Shown here one piece after another: positions 8,191 through 16,933 of a stretch of 43,835 nt of DNA; the stretch's first letter is position 1, and the number at the start of each line of letters is the position of its first letter. The notes under the pieces are model-generated. The model did not search any database. It saw only the letters and a list, made by a program, of their open reading frames with translations, and was not told the origin of the DNA. A program made the position numbers and the translations under genes. Source of the stretch: Crenothrix polyspora (lineage in GTDB: Bacteria > Pseudomonadota > Gammaproteobacteria > Methylococcales > Methylomonadaceae); assembly GCA_945877505.1 (NCBI GenBank), contig CAMDWT010000009.1, positions 1 to 43,835 on the forward strand. The letters run 5' to 3'.

Positions 8191-8577
8191 ATGAAATCAT
8201 TGAAAAAAATCTTGCTATCTTTAGTCATTACAACTGCTGCAGGTGCGTTTTCAACTTCAGCTTTGGCTGAAAATGATCCAGGTAGAATTACTTATAAGCC
8301 TGAAGAAGCAATTGATTTGGTGGTTGGTAAAATACAAACTGCCATAGACGAAATTAGCAAGGGTGCAAGTGCTGATGAAGCGGCAGCTCTTATCAAACCA
8401 GCTATTGATTTAAGTAAAGAAATTAATGCTAATGATAAAGTAGATAATGCGCGTGCAAAAGCAAATAGAAAGCTTAAAGCTGCTATGGCGCATGCTAAAG
8501 AATCAGCTTTACAAGAATCAGAGCAAGAATTGAAAGCGGCTAAAAAAGATTTTGAAGCGTTAAAAAGCTTAATCTAA
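8191..8577 (+). CDS. Small secreted helical protein, copy 2
   Basis: The 128-residue product has a signal peptide (about 1-26, ending ALA) with the same MxxLKKxLxS start as the gene at 7584. The mature part is charged, alanine-rich and helical, with an EEAIDLVVGKIQTAIDEISKG segment matching in position the VKEAIESTISGIETAQAAVKGG segment of copy 1. It lacks cysteine. I cannot assign a family. It has its own extended -10 promoter and a strong 3' hairpin, so it is probably expressed as a single-gene, possibly abundant, periplasmic protein. Confidence 0.85.
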   Translation: MKSLKKILLSLVITTAAGAFSTSALAENDPGRITYKPEEAIDLVVGKIQTAIDEISKGASADEAAALIKPAIDLSKEINANDKVDNARAKANRKLKAAMAHAKESALQESEQELKAAKKDFEALKSLI

Positions 8578-8586
8578 TAGCAAACT

Positions 8587-8621
8587 GCCCTATCGGGATA
8601 CCTTTTATTTCCCGATAGGGC
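8587..8621. terminator. Strong hairpin terminator after the small secreted protein pair
   Basis: A perfect 12-base stem, GCCCTATCGGGA (8587-8598) with TCCCGATAGGGC (8610-8621), lies nine bases after the stop of the 8191 gene, with an 11-base loop. The following bases are T-rich only weakly (TATTTATG). It most likely ends the small-protein transcript. Confidence 0.65.
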
Positions 8622-8856
8622 TATTTATGCCGTTATAATGTTTTTTAAAGCATTAGTAGATTTATATTTCATCCTACCCCCTCCACCCTTCTTTTAACGC
8701 ATTCCTTCCTGAATAATTTTAGTTTCAATAGGGTGCATCTCAAATCCAAGTTGAAAAAATAACACGTGAAAGCTGCTAATTTTTTATCTCAACATTGTTA
8801 AATCAAATTAAATAACTTTCTTATTAGTTTTCTGAGATTTAAATATTCATTACGAT

Positions 8857-9951
8857 CTAAGAATTATCAACTTGGTTTGCTAGTGTGGTTAGTTTTTTAA
8901 TTAACGATTCTAATTCTTCCGTCGTTTTTGCCCTGACGCTGGCATGAGCAACTTTTCGCCCTTTACGCGGTTCTTTATCGTAAAGGTGTAAATGTGCATT
9001 AGGAATAGTTAACAGATCGTTAGTTAAGGGTAGTCCACCAATAAAATTAACCATTGCCGTTTTATCAACTGAGGTCGTATTGCCTAAAGGTAAATCAAGA
9101 ATTGCTCGTAAATGATTTTCAAATTGACTGGTTTCTGCCCCTTCTATCGTCCAGTGACCAGAGTTATGGACACGCGGAGCAAATTCATTAGCAATAAGTT
9201 TTCCATCAATTTCGAATAACTCTAATGCTAACACGCCTACATAGTCGAGTGCTTCCATTAATCGTGAGATGTATATTTCGGCTTCTTTCTGCATCGGGTC
9301 ATTGTCGCAGCTTTTTGAAACGCGCAGAATACCACCGCGATGTAAATTTTCTGATAGTGGATAGAAAACAGTTGCTCCTGAAACATTACGCGCAGCGATG
9401 ATGGATATTTCTCGATTAAACGGAACAAATGCTTCGACAACAGCAGATACACCATCTAACTGATCCCACGCGGGTTTCAAGTCTTCAGCTGATTTAAGCA
9501 ACGATTGTCCTTTACCGTCATAGCCCATGGTGCAGCTTTTTAAAATAGCCGGCCAACCAATAATTGACATGGCCTGTTCTAGGCTTTCAAAACTATCTAC
9601 TGCCGAATAAGCTGCAGTGGGTATACCAATATCATGAAAAAAAGCTTTTTCTATTAATCGATCTTGAGCAACCGCGAGTGCTTTGGGAGCCGGATGAACT
9701 TGAGTATGAGCCGCCAAAAACGCTGCCACATCAGCAGGAACATTTTCAAATTCATAAGTTACAACATCAGCCCGCTCTGCTAGTTGAGCCAATAAGCGTG
9801 GATCATTGTAATCACCGTGTAAATGTTCACCTAAACTATTAGCGCAAGCATCGGATGACGGATCAAGAAAAATAAAACGCAAGCCTAATGGATAGCCTGC
9901 TAAAGCGATCATTCTAGCAAGTTGCCCTGCACCCAATATGCCAACTATCAT
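8857..9951 (-). CDS. purK: N5-carboxyaminoimidazole ribonucleotide synthase PurK
   Basis: This 364-residue ATP-grasp enzyme converts AIR, ATP and bicarbonate to N5-CAIR in de novo purine synthesis. The N-terminal [11 protein letters not shown] nucleotide-binding-like motif, the central [13 protein letters not shown] and the late [14 protein letters not shown] metal and phosphate motif are typical of PurK, and the length is normal. The start overlaps the purE stop as ATGA, so the two steps are translationally coupled in the order purE-purK. No PurR-like operator was identified by eye upstream. Confidence 0.97.
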   Translation of the reverse strand: MIVGILGAGQLARMIALAGYPLGLRFIFLDPSSDACANSLGEHLHGDYNDPRLLAQLAERADVVTYEFENVPADVAAFLAAHTQVHPAPKALAVAQDRLIEKAFFHDIGIPTAAYSAVDSFESLEQAMSIIGWPAILKSCTMGYDGKGQSLLKSAEDLKPAWDQLDGVSAVVEAFVPFNREISIIAARNVSGATVFYPLSENLHRGGILRVSKSCDNDPMQKEAEIYISRLMEALDYVGVLALELFEIDGKLIANEFAPRVHNSGHWTIEGAETSQFENHLRAILDLPLGNTTSVDKTAMVNFIGGLPLTNDLLTIPNAHLHLYDKEPRKGRKVAHASVRAKTTEELESLIKKLTTLANQVDNS

Positions 9952-10445
9952 AAGATTTCCTCGCGAGGATCTGAATGTGCGAGCACTGTTTCGGTCTGTT
10001 CAGTTCTAAATACATTCAATGCATTACGATATTGCGTATGTTTATTACTGATTATTGATGCAGCCAATAATGCGGCGTTAATAGCTCCTGCTTTGCCAAT
10101 GGCTAAAGTGCCTACGGGAATGCCTGCAGGCATTTGTACGATAGATAATAAAGAGTCCATACCATTTAGGGCTTTTGATTGTACAGGAACGCCTAACACA
10201 GGAATGACTGTTTTAGCCGCGGTCATGCCTGGTAAGTGAGCGGCACCACCAGCGCCAGCGATGATAACCTCTAAACCGTTAGACTCTGCACTTTCTGCAT
10301 ATTGAAAAAGTTTATCAGGTGTTCTATGGGCTGAAATAACTTCAACGTGATGCGGGATTCCAAGGCGCTCGAGTGTTTCAGCCGCAAAGCGCATAGTTTC
10401 CCAGTCTGACGTTGAGCCCATGATAATGCCAACCAGTGCTGTCAT
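9948..10445 (-). CDS. purE: N5-CAIR mutase PurE (class I)
   Basis: The 165-residue protein carries [10 protein letters not shown] at 9-18, SAHRTPD at 38-44 and [11 protein letters not shown] at 64-74, which form the active site of class I PurE enzymes that move the carboxyl group of N5-CAIR to give CAIR. Presence of purK next door agrees with the bacterial N5-CAIR route rather than direct AIR carboxylation. It is the promoter-proximal gene of the pair; the 317-base gap upstream should contain the promoter. Confidence 0.97.
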   Translation of the reverse strand: MTALVGIIMGSTSDWETMRFAAETLERLGIPHHVEVISAHRTPDKLFQYAESAESNGLEVIIAGAGGAAHLPGMTAAKTVIPVLGVPVQSKALNGMDSLLSIVQMPAGIPVGTLAIGKAGAINAALLAASIISNKHTQYRNALNVFRTEQTETVLAHSDPREEIL

Positions 10446-10762
10446 GTATTAGTCCTTAAAGAGGGTATCAGTAAAATCTGGGTCATTTAAAAGTTGCGTA
10501 GTATCGCATAAATGAAGATATGATGTTTTCTTAGTTAAATAATTATGCTGATTAACGTTAGATGATTCAAGAAATTCATTAAGAAACAAAACAAAGTAGG
10601 ATTATTTTGAGGTGATAGTAGATTAATGGGATCGAAATGATTTTAAAGATTAACTAACACAAACTAAAACGAATATCAGTCAATATAAGTAGCTCACAAA
10701 GTCCAGTAGATTAAATCCAATGGACTTTGTGATAAGTCGTCGCTAATAAATCGTATCGGTTT
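10446..10762. other. Intergenic region upstream of purE
   Basis: This 317-base gap lies between the purE start and the 3' end of the small membrane protein gene. It must carry the purE promoter. The only clear structure is the hairpin at 10694-10732. I see no open frame worth reporting. Confidence 0.5.
10694..10732. terminator. Hairpin after the small membrane protein gene
   Basis: TCACAAAGTCCA (10694-10705) and TGGACTTTGTGA (10721-10732) form a perfect 12-base stem with a 15-base loop, about 30 bases past the stop of the gene ending at 10763. No U tract follows on either strand, so it may be a processing or stability hairpin rather than a true intrinsic terminator. Confidence 0.5.
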
Positions 10763-11053
10763 TTATTTAGCTTTTATTTTCTCAGGCGTGGGGACTGGAA
10801 CGGGAACGGGTACAGGGGCTTGCGTCGATGCCGTACTTTCAGTCACAGGCTGTTTAGCGAGTAGTTCCCGTTTTTCCTTCTTAAGTCCTTCACCATAAAG
10901 GGTAAAAGTGACCATAACCAATAAAGTTGTGATGACAACGATAAGGAATCTACTGGGGTTTTTCATAAAGAATAAGGGCCATTTAGGCTTGTACATTCCT
11001 AGGCAGAAAATAAGTAGTGTCCAAATTCCTAGATTAATTGCGCCGGTTATCAT
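10763..11053 (-). CDS. Small two-helix membrane protein with Pro-Val tail
   Basis: The 96-residue product has hydrophobic segments at about 4-20 and 35-52 and a short charged region (KKEKRE). It ends in a low-complexity tail of alternating proline and valine (PVPVPVPVPTP near 79-89), then a basic KIKAK end. No family was recognised with confidence. The tail may span periplasm or peptidoglycan, as such rigid PV/PT stretches often do, but that is inference. It stands alone between DUF1343 and purE, with a hairpin after it. Confidence 0.7.
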   Translation of the reverse strand: MITGAINLGIWTLLIFCLGMYKPKWPLFFMKNPSRFLIVVITTLLVMVTFTLYGEGLKKEKRELLAKQPVTESTASTQAPVPVPVPVPTPEKIKAK

Positions 11054-11203
11054 TATATTTACCTGTTAAACTTTTATTAAAGTGAATTAAATTAACATTA
11101 TTATTAAGTGAGTGACGGTTTGCAAGTATACGTTTTATTATTTTAGTGATTTAACTTAATTTTGTTTGAATATTTGCTATTCAATTTGTTATTCAGTATT
11201 TCA

Positions 11204-12406
11204 TTAATATAATAAAAAGGATGATTGTGTCTCTTTCCAAGCTGCTTCATCCGGTCTTGTAATAGTCTCTAGGTCTTCTGGTAATGCGCCTGTGTCATCC
11301 ACCCATTCACGTAACAAAGGTGAGCCATTAATCACATCAATAGCTAATCGATTTTGCTCATATTCGTAAGGAAAGTCGCGCCAAAGTGGATAGTCTGGAT
11401 TTTGTAAGCGGAGTGCTTTAAAAGCTAATGCTTGTAAGCGCCAAGGTTTGAAAGCCTCGTGATTATAAGTGTTATCTTCAACGTGAATTTGCACGCCAGC
11501 ACAAAGGAGTCCTGCATATTTATGAAACGTAGGCTCAAACCAACATTCACGCAAGCGGCAACCAGATAGCCATTGGGGGGCAATAGCATACATGGTTTTA
11601 ATTAAAGCCTTAGCGTCGATGTCTGGGGCGCCAAACAATTCTAATGGTCTTGTCGTGCCACGACCTTCGGAAAGCGTTGTGCCTTCTAGCATAACGGTTC
11701 CTGCGTAACAACGGGTCATCCATAGATTTGGTGCGTTGGGGCTGGGATTTATCCATGTTCGCTCACCTAATGGCCAGCCGTAGCCTGGTGCAGAATCTGG
11801 TAGCCAACCTTTTAGAGTCACAATTTGACAATCAAGGTCTAGCTTTAAGGTCTTAATAAACCAACCTGCCATTTCCCCCATTGTTAAGCCATGGCGCATC
11901 GGCATTGGGCCAGCACCGACAAAGCTTTCCCAACCTTGTCGTAACGTTAAGCCTTCTATGGGTCGACCCGCTGGATTGGGCCGATCAAGTATCCATACTG
12001 TTTTTTTGTGTGTTGCCGCAGCCTCTAAAACATAGAGCAAAGTTGTAATAAATGTGTAAATTCTACAGCCAAGATCTTGTAAATCAATCAGTAATACATC
12101 AAAAGTATCCATCATAGCCGCAGTGGGTCTTCGTACTTCGCCATATAAACTAAAAACAGGAATACCAAGAACCGGATCAATAAAATCTGCAGACTCCATC
12201 ATATTATCTTGTTTGTCTCCACGCAGTCCATGTTGTGGGCCAAAGGCCGCGCTAAGCTTTATGTCAGGCAAACTAGCCAGTGCATCAAGGGTATGGGTTA
12301 AATTATGGGTAACTGAGGCTGGATGCGCTAATAATGCGATACGTTTACCTGCTAAGGGTATACGTAATTTGTTGTCTTCAAGTAAACGGTCAATACCAAA
12401 TTTCAT
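11204..12406 (-). CDS. DUF1343 / NamZ-like exo-beta-N-acetylmuramidase family protein
   Basis: The 400-residue protein spans the whole DUF1343 family. FGPQHGLRGDKQD lies at 55-67, LIDLQDLGCRIYTF near 105-118, and LDRPNPAGR and EGRGTTRPLELFGAP further on, all strongly conserved in the group. Characterised members (NamZ) remove N-acetylmuramic acid from the non-reducing end of peptidoglycan fragments. Many are exported, but no signal peptide is visible from this start, so this copy may work in the cytosol on recycled muropeptide sugars. It lies 12 bases after the DOMON-like gene, in one unit with that gene and the GT2 gene. Confidence 0.93.
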   Translation of the reverse strand: MKFGIDRLLEDNKLRIPLAGKRIALLAHPASVTHNLTHTLDALASLPDIKLSAAFGPQHGLRGDKQDNMMESADFIDPVLGIPVFSLYGEVRRPTAAMMDTFDVLLIDLQDLGCRIYTFITTLLYVLEAAATHKKTVWILDRPNPAGRPIEGLTLRQGWESFVGAGPMPMRHGLTMGEMAGWFIKTLKLDLDCQIVTLKGWLPDSAPGYGWPLGERTWINPSPNAPNLWMTRCYAGTVMLEGTTLSEGRGTTRPLELFGAPDIDAKALIKTMYAIAPQWLSGCRLRECWFEPTFHKYAGLLCAGVQIHVEDNTYNHEAFKPWRLQALAFKALRLQNPDYPLWRDFPYEYEQNRLAIDVINGSPLLREWVDDTGALPEDLETITRPDEAAWKETQSSFLLY

Positions 12407-12418
12407 ATGATTTAAGGG

Positions 12419-12964
12419 TTAACTTAGGTTTAATGGCAAAATAAATCCCGCACGATGGTGAAAGTCGGGGTGTGTTAATGGATGGTGTAATGCCCAGTAA
12501 GAATGGTCACCATCTATAGCCTCGATGACAGCCGTTATACCCAATTGTATGAGCTTGCCTGATGGGTTTTGTGGTAAATCGGTCTGAGCGATAACAACAT
12601 CCAGTAATAAATGCGTATTTGTCTGAGCAAAATTAATCTGTTGAGTTGGGCTGAATGACCGTTCGCTTTGTATTCGATAGTCACTAAAAGCATACGCGGC
12701 CCATTGACCAGACGGCGAAAAATTAAACTCATGATAGTTAGATTCACCTTCCACAGCAATGAACAGTTCAAAACAAGTATGCTTCCAAAGCCCATCGATT
12801 ACAGTTGGTTTTTGTGGTTTAGGGATTAATAATTGAGCGACATTCCCGATTAATTGATAACGTAAGTGTAAGTCGCCAGTCGGAAGAAAACTAACGGTAG
12901 CCGTTATATTTTTTATATCGGTTGGTAAGGTTTTGTTATGACAAATAAGGGGTTTATGAATCAT
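12419..12964 (-). CDS. DOMON-like domain protein
   Basis: The 181-residue product is predicted mostly beta-strand, with conserved features of the bacterial DOMON-like group: LWKHTCFELFIA near 78-89, YHEFNFSPSGQWAAYAF near 97-113, and a C-terminal HHPLTHPDFHHRAGF stretch. DOMON folds bind sugars or haem, but the ligand is not established for this subgroup. There is no signal peptide. The start overlaps the GT2 stop as ATGA, and the gene is followed after 12 bases by the DUF1343 gene, so it is co-expressed with a glycosyltransferase and a muramidase-like protein. Confidence 0.85.
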   Translation of the reverse strand: MIHKPLICHNKTLPTDIKNITATVSFLPTGDLHLRYQLIGNVAQLLIPKPQKPTVIDGLWKHTCFELFIAVEGESNYHEFNFSPSGQWAAYAFSDYRIQSERSFSPTQQINFAQTNTHLLLDVVIAQTDLPQNPSGKLIQLGITAVIEAIDGDHSYWALHHPLTHPDFHHRAGFILPLNLS

Positions 12965-13800
12965 TTTATAGGGGGGGCTAGGTTTTGATAGCGCTTGATA
13001 AGTTGTTGATAATGATGTGCTTCATCTATTTTTTCATGCTTTATCGCACCATTGAAAAATATGGCTGCTTTTTTTAATAACATATCAAGTGCGGCTTGTT
13101 GATTCTTTGAAGACAATTGTCCAGAATCAATGATTTTTTTTAGGGCGGTTATTCTAAATCTATCCATACCCCAAAATTGTTGGGAAAGTTGGTCATCATG
13201 GCCACCGTATTTTTTTATTTGCGGTTCATCGATTAATAATACAGGATATTTGGCGGTTATTCTAAGCCATAAATCATAGTCTTCACAGCTAGGTAGTTGC
13301 GTGTCAAATTGCCCAATCTCGTCAAATACTGAACGATGTATTATTACTGTAGAGGGCGAAATTGCACATAATGGCAAGCAGTCAGTGAATATCCAACCAC
13401 CTTTTTTAGCATATTTTTTGGCAGAATTTACACGGATTCCATGGCGTATCCATATTTCTTCCGTATGACAAACTTTGTACTTTTCATCACTCGATAGAGC
13501 GGCCACTTGGCGACTTAATTTATGGGGCAACCATTCATCATCTGAATCTAAAAATGCAAGCCAATCACCAGTGGCATGGTCTATGCCAATATTTCGTGCA
13601 TTACTGACACCGGAGTTTTCTAAATGGTAGTAACGTACCGATGGAAACGCTTCATTTATCATAGTACTGGTGTCATCGGAAGAACCATCGTCTATAACTA
13701 TGACCTCAAAAGGACGTAAGGTTTGAGAAAAAACAGAGTTTAATGCACGCTTTAATAAGGCGCAGCGATTGTAAGTGGGGATAATAACTGAAATATTTAT
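12961..13800 (-). CDS. Family 2 glycosyltransferase with apparent ATA start codon
   Basis: The frame encodes a GT2 (GT-A fold) glycosyltransferase. From 13800 the in-frame translation reads INISVIIPTYNR, then VIVIDDGSSDD, LENSGVSNARN and FLDSDDEW, the last being the metal-binding DxD region; EDYDLWLR follows later. The first canonical ATG is at 13662, which would remove the whole nucleotide-binding N terminus including IDDGS. The codon where GT2 proteins normally start is ATA (13798-13800), preceded at six bases by AGGG, and an in-frame TGA closes the frame at 13815-13817. Either AUA is used at low efficiency, the start was lost by mutation, or this is a sequence error. The stop overlaps the next gene as ATGA. 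Full length would be 279 residues; the ATG version is 233. Confidence 0.8.
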   Translation of the reverse strand: MNISVIIPTYNRCALLKRALNSVFSQTLRPFEVIVIDDGSSDDTSTMINEAFPSVRYYHLENSGVSNARNIGIDHATGDWLAFLDSDDEWLPHKLSRQVAALSSDEKYKVCHTEEIWIRHGIRVNSAKKYAKKGGWIFTDCLPLCAISPSTVIIHRSVFDEIGQFDTQLPSCEDYDLWLRITAKYPVLLIDEPQIKKYGGHDDQLSQQFWGMDRFRITALKKIIDSGQLSSKNQQAALDMLLKKAAIFFNGAIKHEKIDEAHHYQQLIKRYQNLAPPIK

Positions 13801-13873
13801 AAAATACCCTGCTCAATATTTGAAGGACTTATTTGTAAATTGATGTCGTTGTTTTTTGGTGCTTTATATAAGC

Positions 13874-13928
13874 GAACCAGCGGATTATTCCACTGGTTCT
13901 AATGGTAACCCACTATTATTGGGTTACC
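13874..13928. terminator. Two tandem hairpins after the UPF0182 gene
   Basis: GAACCAGCGG (13874-13883) pairs with CCACTGGTTC (13890-13899) with one mismatch. GGTAACCCA (13904-13912) pairs perfectly with TGGGTTACC (13920-13928) and overlaps the UPF0182 stop codon. Lying between UPF0182 and the GT2 gene on the minus strand, they probably terminate or attenuate transcription entering the GT2 unit. No long U tract is present. Confidence 0.5.
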
Positions 13929-16558
13929 GTCGATTGAGGAGTTTCTATGCCATTACTGTCACGAGAGTTCTTGATGAAAACCTGCTTTAAACGATTAAAA
14001 GCTGACCATAATGTTGTATCCATAATCGTCTCGTCACCAATTGAAACTATAATTCGAGTTAATTGGGGCATTTTATCTTTGGTTGAAGCTATATAAATGG
14101 GTTGTACATAAAGAACGGTATTACCCATTGGAAGAATAATCATGCGGCCCATTTCAACAGAGGATCCACTTTGGCCCCATAAGGTAAATTGTGCTGATAT
14201 TTCAGGTTCTTGCTGAGTTAATGCTTCAATTTGAGCGGGACCATTAACTTGAATATCTTTACCAAATTTGTAAACGGTAATGCCGGGCTTGTAGTTTTGT
14301 CCACAAGTAGTTTTATCCATTGTACCCGCAACACCGATCATACTGAGATTGGTTCTATTAACAGGTGTCATGGGTTCAATTAAAACAAATTCTTCGGTAT
14401 CGTTACAATTACCGAAATCCATAGTTTGATAATACGGCTGTACTGGTTCACCACGAACATTCGCTTGAGCCCAAGTTTCAGCTTGTTCATAAAATAATTC
14501 AGGACTTTGTTGATGATATTTGGCGTACACTTTCATCTGAAGATAATACATATCTCGCGGGTAGCGTAAATGCTCTTTTAACTCTGCAGGCATAGTATCA
14601 AGATTTTTAAATAATCCTGGGTATGCCTTGTTATAGGCTTGAATAATGGCATCAGAGGGGTCTGAGATATAAAAATCGACATCACCATCATAGGCGTCAA
14701 CAACAATTTTTACTGAATTACGGATGTAGTTAAAATCCTTCTTGCCATCTAAAAAATCATCAGCGGCAGGTTTAGAAACGGGATATTTATTTGATAAAGT
14801 GTAAGCATCTAAAATCCAGTAGAACCTATCTTTATTGATAACGAGGTAAGGGTCTTTATCAAGGTGCAGAAAAGGCGCTAATTTAGTTATACGTTCAGTG
14901 ATGTTTCTGTGTATTTTGACTTTACTTTCTGTAGAAATATTTGTAGAAAAAAATATTTTTTCATCTTTAAAGTAAATTGAAAATAAAGCTTTTCTGAATA
15001 GTGATGGAATAGGAATTCCACCTTCACCATGATAGCTGAGCGTTACACTAGGATCAGAGCCTGCAATATCTTCTATCTTGAGTTTATTAGGTACTACAGC
15101 ATAATCGTATTGGCCTTGGCCATAATAGATGTCTGGATTTTTGACTTGAAAACCAACATCCGAATTCATACTTAAATCACGTAAATACCATGTTAAAGGT
15201 TTACCAGCATCTTGTGCCGCAGGTGTAACGACAGCGCCGTAACCATGCGTATAACGTAAATGGATATTCTCCCAGTTTTGAGCTTCAGGGGGTAATTTTG
15301 AGGTATTAACTTCTCTGGCAGCTAGATTAACCTGTCGTTTGTGATCAAGGATGAAATAACGATCTTCATCAACTGACCTTATTTTATAATAAGGCCTTAT
15401 TTCCTGTAGTTGCTTGTAGCTGTCGACAATGTATTCTCTGTCCCATACTGGAATGTTTTCAAAGCGTTTTTGAGTTCCCCAAGTAGCAATGTCTTGTGTC
15501 GCATTTAGCTTAATTGAGAGGTCAACTGTATTGATATTGTTTAAATCATAAGCATTTAGCGTCGCATCAATATTTTGTTGAATAAAAGATTTGTTCGTCT
15601 CAACGGGGTTGGGACTGACTATATATTTTTGTAGGGTATTTGGTATAAATTGTAAATTTGGTAAGCCTATGGCGCAGAGGAAAATAATAAAACTGATTAA
15701 AAAGGGAACTTTTATTCGATGTTTCTCTGAAAAAATGAATAAGCCGGCTGATAGGGCAGTTGCCAAAAAACTGATAATAGCAAGCCAAATGAGTGGTAAT
15801 TGATACCACATTTCAACAAATCCAGGCCCATAAAATATAGGCTCATTACTATCTGTATAAAGCAGGCTGAAACGATTCAGCATGAATCCCCAAACGATAA
15901 AAGCAACCACAAAACCAATTAGAATAGTGAGATGTGCTTTGGCGGCTAAAGGGTATTCTTTTTTTTGATTAGGTATAAAAAAATGTTCTAGCCAATAAAG
16001 AATACCCACTGAAGTAAAAATAAGAATGGCGGCTATTAGGAGTTCTTTCTGAATTAACAGGTAGATAGGATAAGACAGCATATAAAAGCTAACGTCATTC
16101 CCATAAACAGTTTCAGTTACACCGGAATCACGGCCAAAAAAGTACAGTAATGAGGTTTCCCATTGATTATAGAAAGGTATGGCGACAAATATGGCAAGCG
16201 CTAAAGAAAGGGGGGTGTATATTTTTGCTGAGCCATTCATGTATACATCAGCAAAGCGTTGATATCGTTTGCGTTTGTCTAAATCATCTAGGATTTCATT
16301 AGGTGGATTCAAGCCCAGATAACGGGACGCTATCCAGAAATGAAAAAAGAAGATAGAAAAGAACGCTAGGGTTACACCACCGGAAATAAAAAATTTATAC
16401 AGCAGTCTAAGCCAGAAGTATGATTCAAGTTTTAATGATTGATACCACCACAAATCAACAAATAGATCGAGAAATATGTAATGAAAGGTGATAAATATAA
16501 TGATGGCGATGACAACTGTCGCCCCAATTATCGCGGGTAAAAACTTCAATTTCCGCAT
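13916..16558 (-). CDS. UPF0182 family large membrane protein
   Basis: The 880-residue protein has about seven hydrophobic segments in its first 310 residues, followed by a large hydrophilic domain of about 560 residues probably outside the membrane. Conserved family stretches are visible: RPYYKIRSVDEDRYFI, LRYTHGYGAVVTPAA, the GGIPIPSLFRKALFSI region, and PYLVINKDRFYWILDAYT. Length and layout match UPF0182 proteins, which are common in actinobacteria, cyanobacteria and some proteobacteria and have no known function. It has a 460-base gap upstream and tandem hairpins downstream, so it is probably a single-gene transcript. Confidence 0.93.
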   Translation of the reverse strand: MRKLKFLPAIIGATVVIAIIIFITFHYIFLDLFVDLWWYQSLKLESYFWLRLLYKFFISGGVTLAFFSIFFFHFWIASRYLGLNPPNEILDDLDKRKRYQRFADVYMNGSAKIYTPLSLALAIFVAIPFYNQWETSLLYFFGRDSGVTETVYGNDVSFYMLSYPIYLLIQKELLIAAILIFTSVGILYWLEHFFIPNQKKEYPLAAKAHLTILIGFVVAFIVWGFMLNRFSLLYTDSNEPIFYGPGFVEMWYQLPLIWLAIISFLATALSAGLFIFSEKHRIKVPFLISFIIFLCAIGLPNLQFIPNTLQKYIVSPNPVETNKSFIQQNIDATLNAYDLNNINTVDLSIKLNATQDIATWGTQKRFENIPVWDREYIVDSYKQLQEIRPYYKIRSVDEDRYFILDHKRQVNLAAREVNTSKLPPEAQNWENIHLRYTHGYGAVVTPAAQDAGKPLTWYLRDLSMNSDVGFQVKNPDIYYGQGQYDYAVVPNKLKIEDIAGSDPSVTLSYHGEGGIPIPSLFRKALFSIYFKDEKIFFSTNISTESKVKIHRNITERITKLAPFLHLDKDPYLVINKDRFYWILDAYTLSNKYPVSKPAADDFLDGKKDFNYIRNSVKIVVDAYDGDVDFYISDPSDAIIQAYNKAYPGLFKNLDTMPAELKEHLRYPRDMYYLQMKVYAKYHQQSPELFYEQAETWAQANVRGEPVQPYYQTMDFGNCNDTEEFVLIEPMTPVNRTNLSMIGVAGTMDKTTCGQNYKPGITVYKFGKDIQVNGPAQIEALTQQEPEISAQFTLWGQSGSSVEMGRMIILPMGNTVLYVQPIYIASTKDKMPQLTRIIVSIGDETIMDTTLWSAFNRLKQVFIKNSRDSNGIETPQSTVTQ

Positions 16559-16775
16559 AGCGTCCTCAATATAAATAGTTTTGTTAATAATGTTGCGCTT
16601 GTCTTCATTGTTTTTAGCAATAGTTAACTAATACAGCCAATATTCTGGATTGTATTCTAACACCCAATAGTCAGTTAGTAATGATTAAGACGTTTTGCAG
16701 TTGAGACTAGTTAGCATTAGATGATTTTAAAGGGTACCTCTTATTTAAATTTCTTAACGCGTTGTTAATGCCTAT

Positions 16776-16787
16776 TGTTCCGAAACA
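16776..16787 (+). promoter_or_regulatory. Possible enhancer-binding-protein site
   Basis: TGTTCCGAAACA matches its own reverse complement at 10 of 12 positions and lies about 120-130 bases upstream of the -24/-12 element, the usual position for the upstream site of a sigma-54 activator. The activator cannot be named from this site. Confidence 0.3.
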
Positions 16788-16812
16788 GAAAATAATGCAC
16801 TAAATTGAGGCA

Positions 16813-16899
16813 ATGTCGGAGTTAATTTGTTTAAAAATGGGGCAAAAATTAGTGAGGTGTTTGGCTGCTGTTTTTGTGTGCTTATGGATTAGGGGGTAA
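16813..16899 (+). CDS. Possible 28-residue hydrophobic peptide
   Basis: An ATG at 16813, with GAGG two bases upstream of it, opens 28 codons ending in TAA at 16899. The product starts MSELICLKMGQK and has a hydrophobic core LAAVFVCLWI that could cross a membrane. The ribosome binding site is too close to the start to be ideal, and a frame this short can occur by chance, so this is only a candidate. Confidence 0.2.
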   Translation: MSELICLKMGQKLVRCLAAVFVCLWIRG

Positions 16900-16907
16900 T
16901 GAATAGT

Positions 16908-16923
16908 TGGCATGGTAAATGCT
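16908..16923 (+). promoter_or_regulatory. Sigma-54 (RpoN) -24/-12 promoter
   Basis: TGGCATGGTAAATGCT matches the published TGGCAYR-N4-TTGCW consensus at every defined position except one (A for the first T of TTGC). The invariant GG and GC are ten bases apart. Predicted transcription start is near 16934 on the plus strand. No plus-strand protein gene follows before 19786; a terminator follows at 16968. Confidence 0.55.
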
Positions 16924-16933
16924 TTTAATATTG

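Noticed and set aside
9564-10239. Plus-strand open frames opposite purK and purE
   Set aside because: They mirror strongly conserved minus-strand genes and show no family features or ribosome binding sites.
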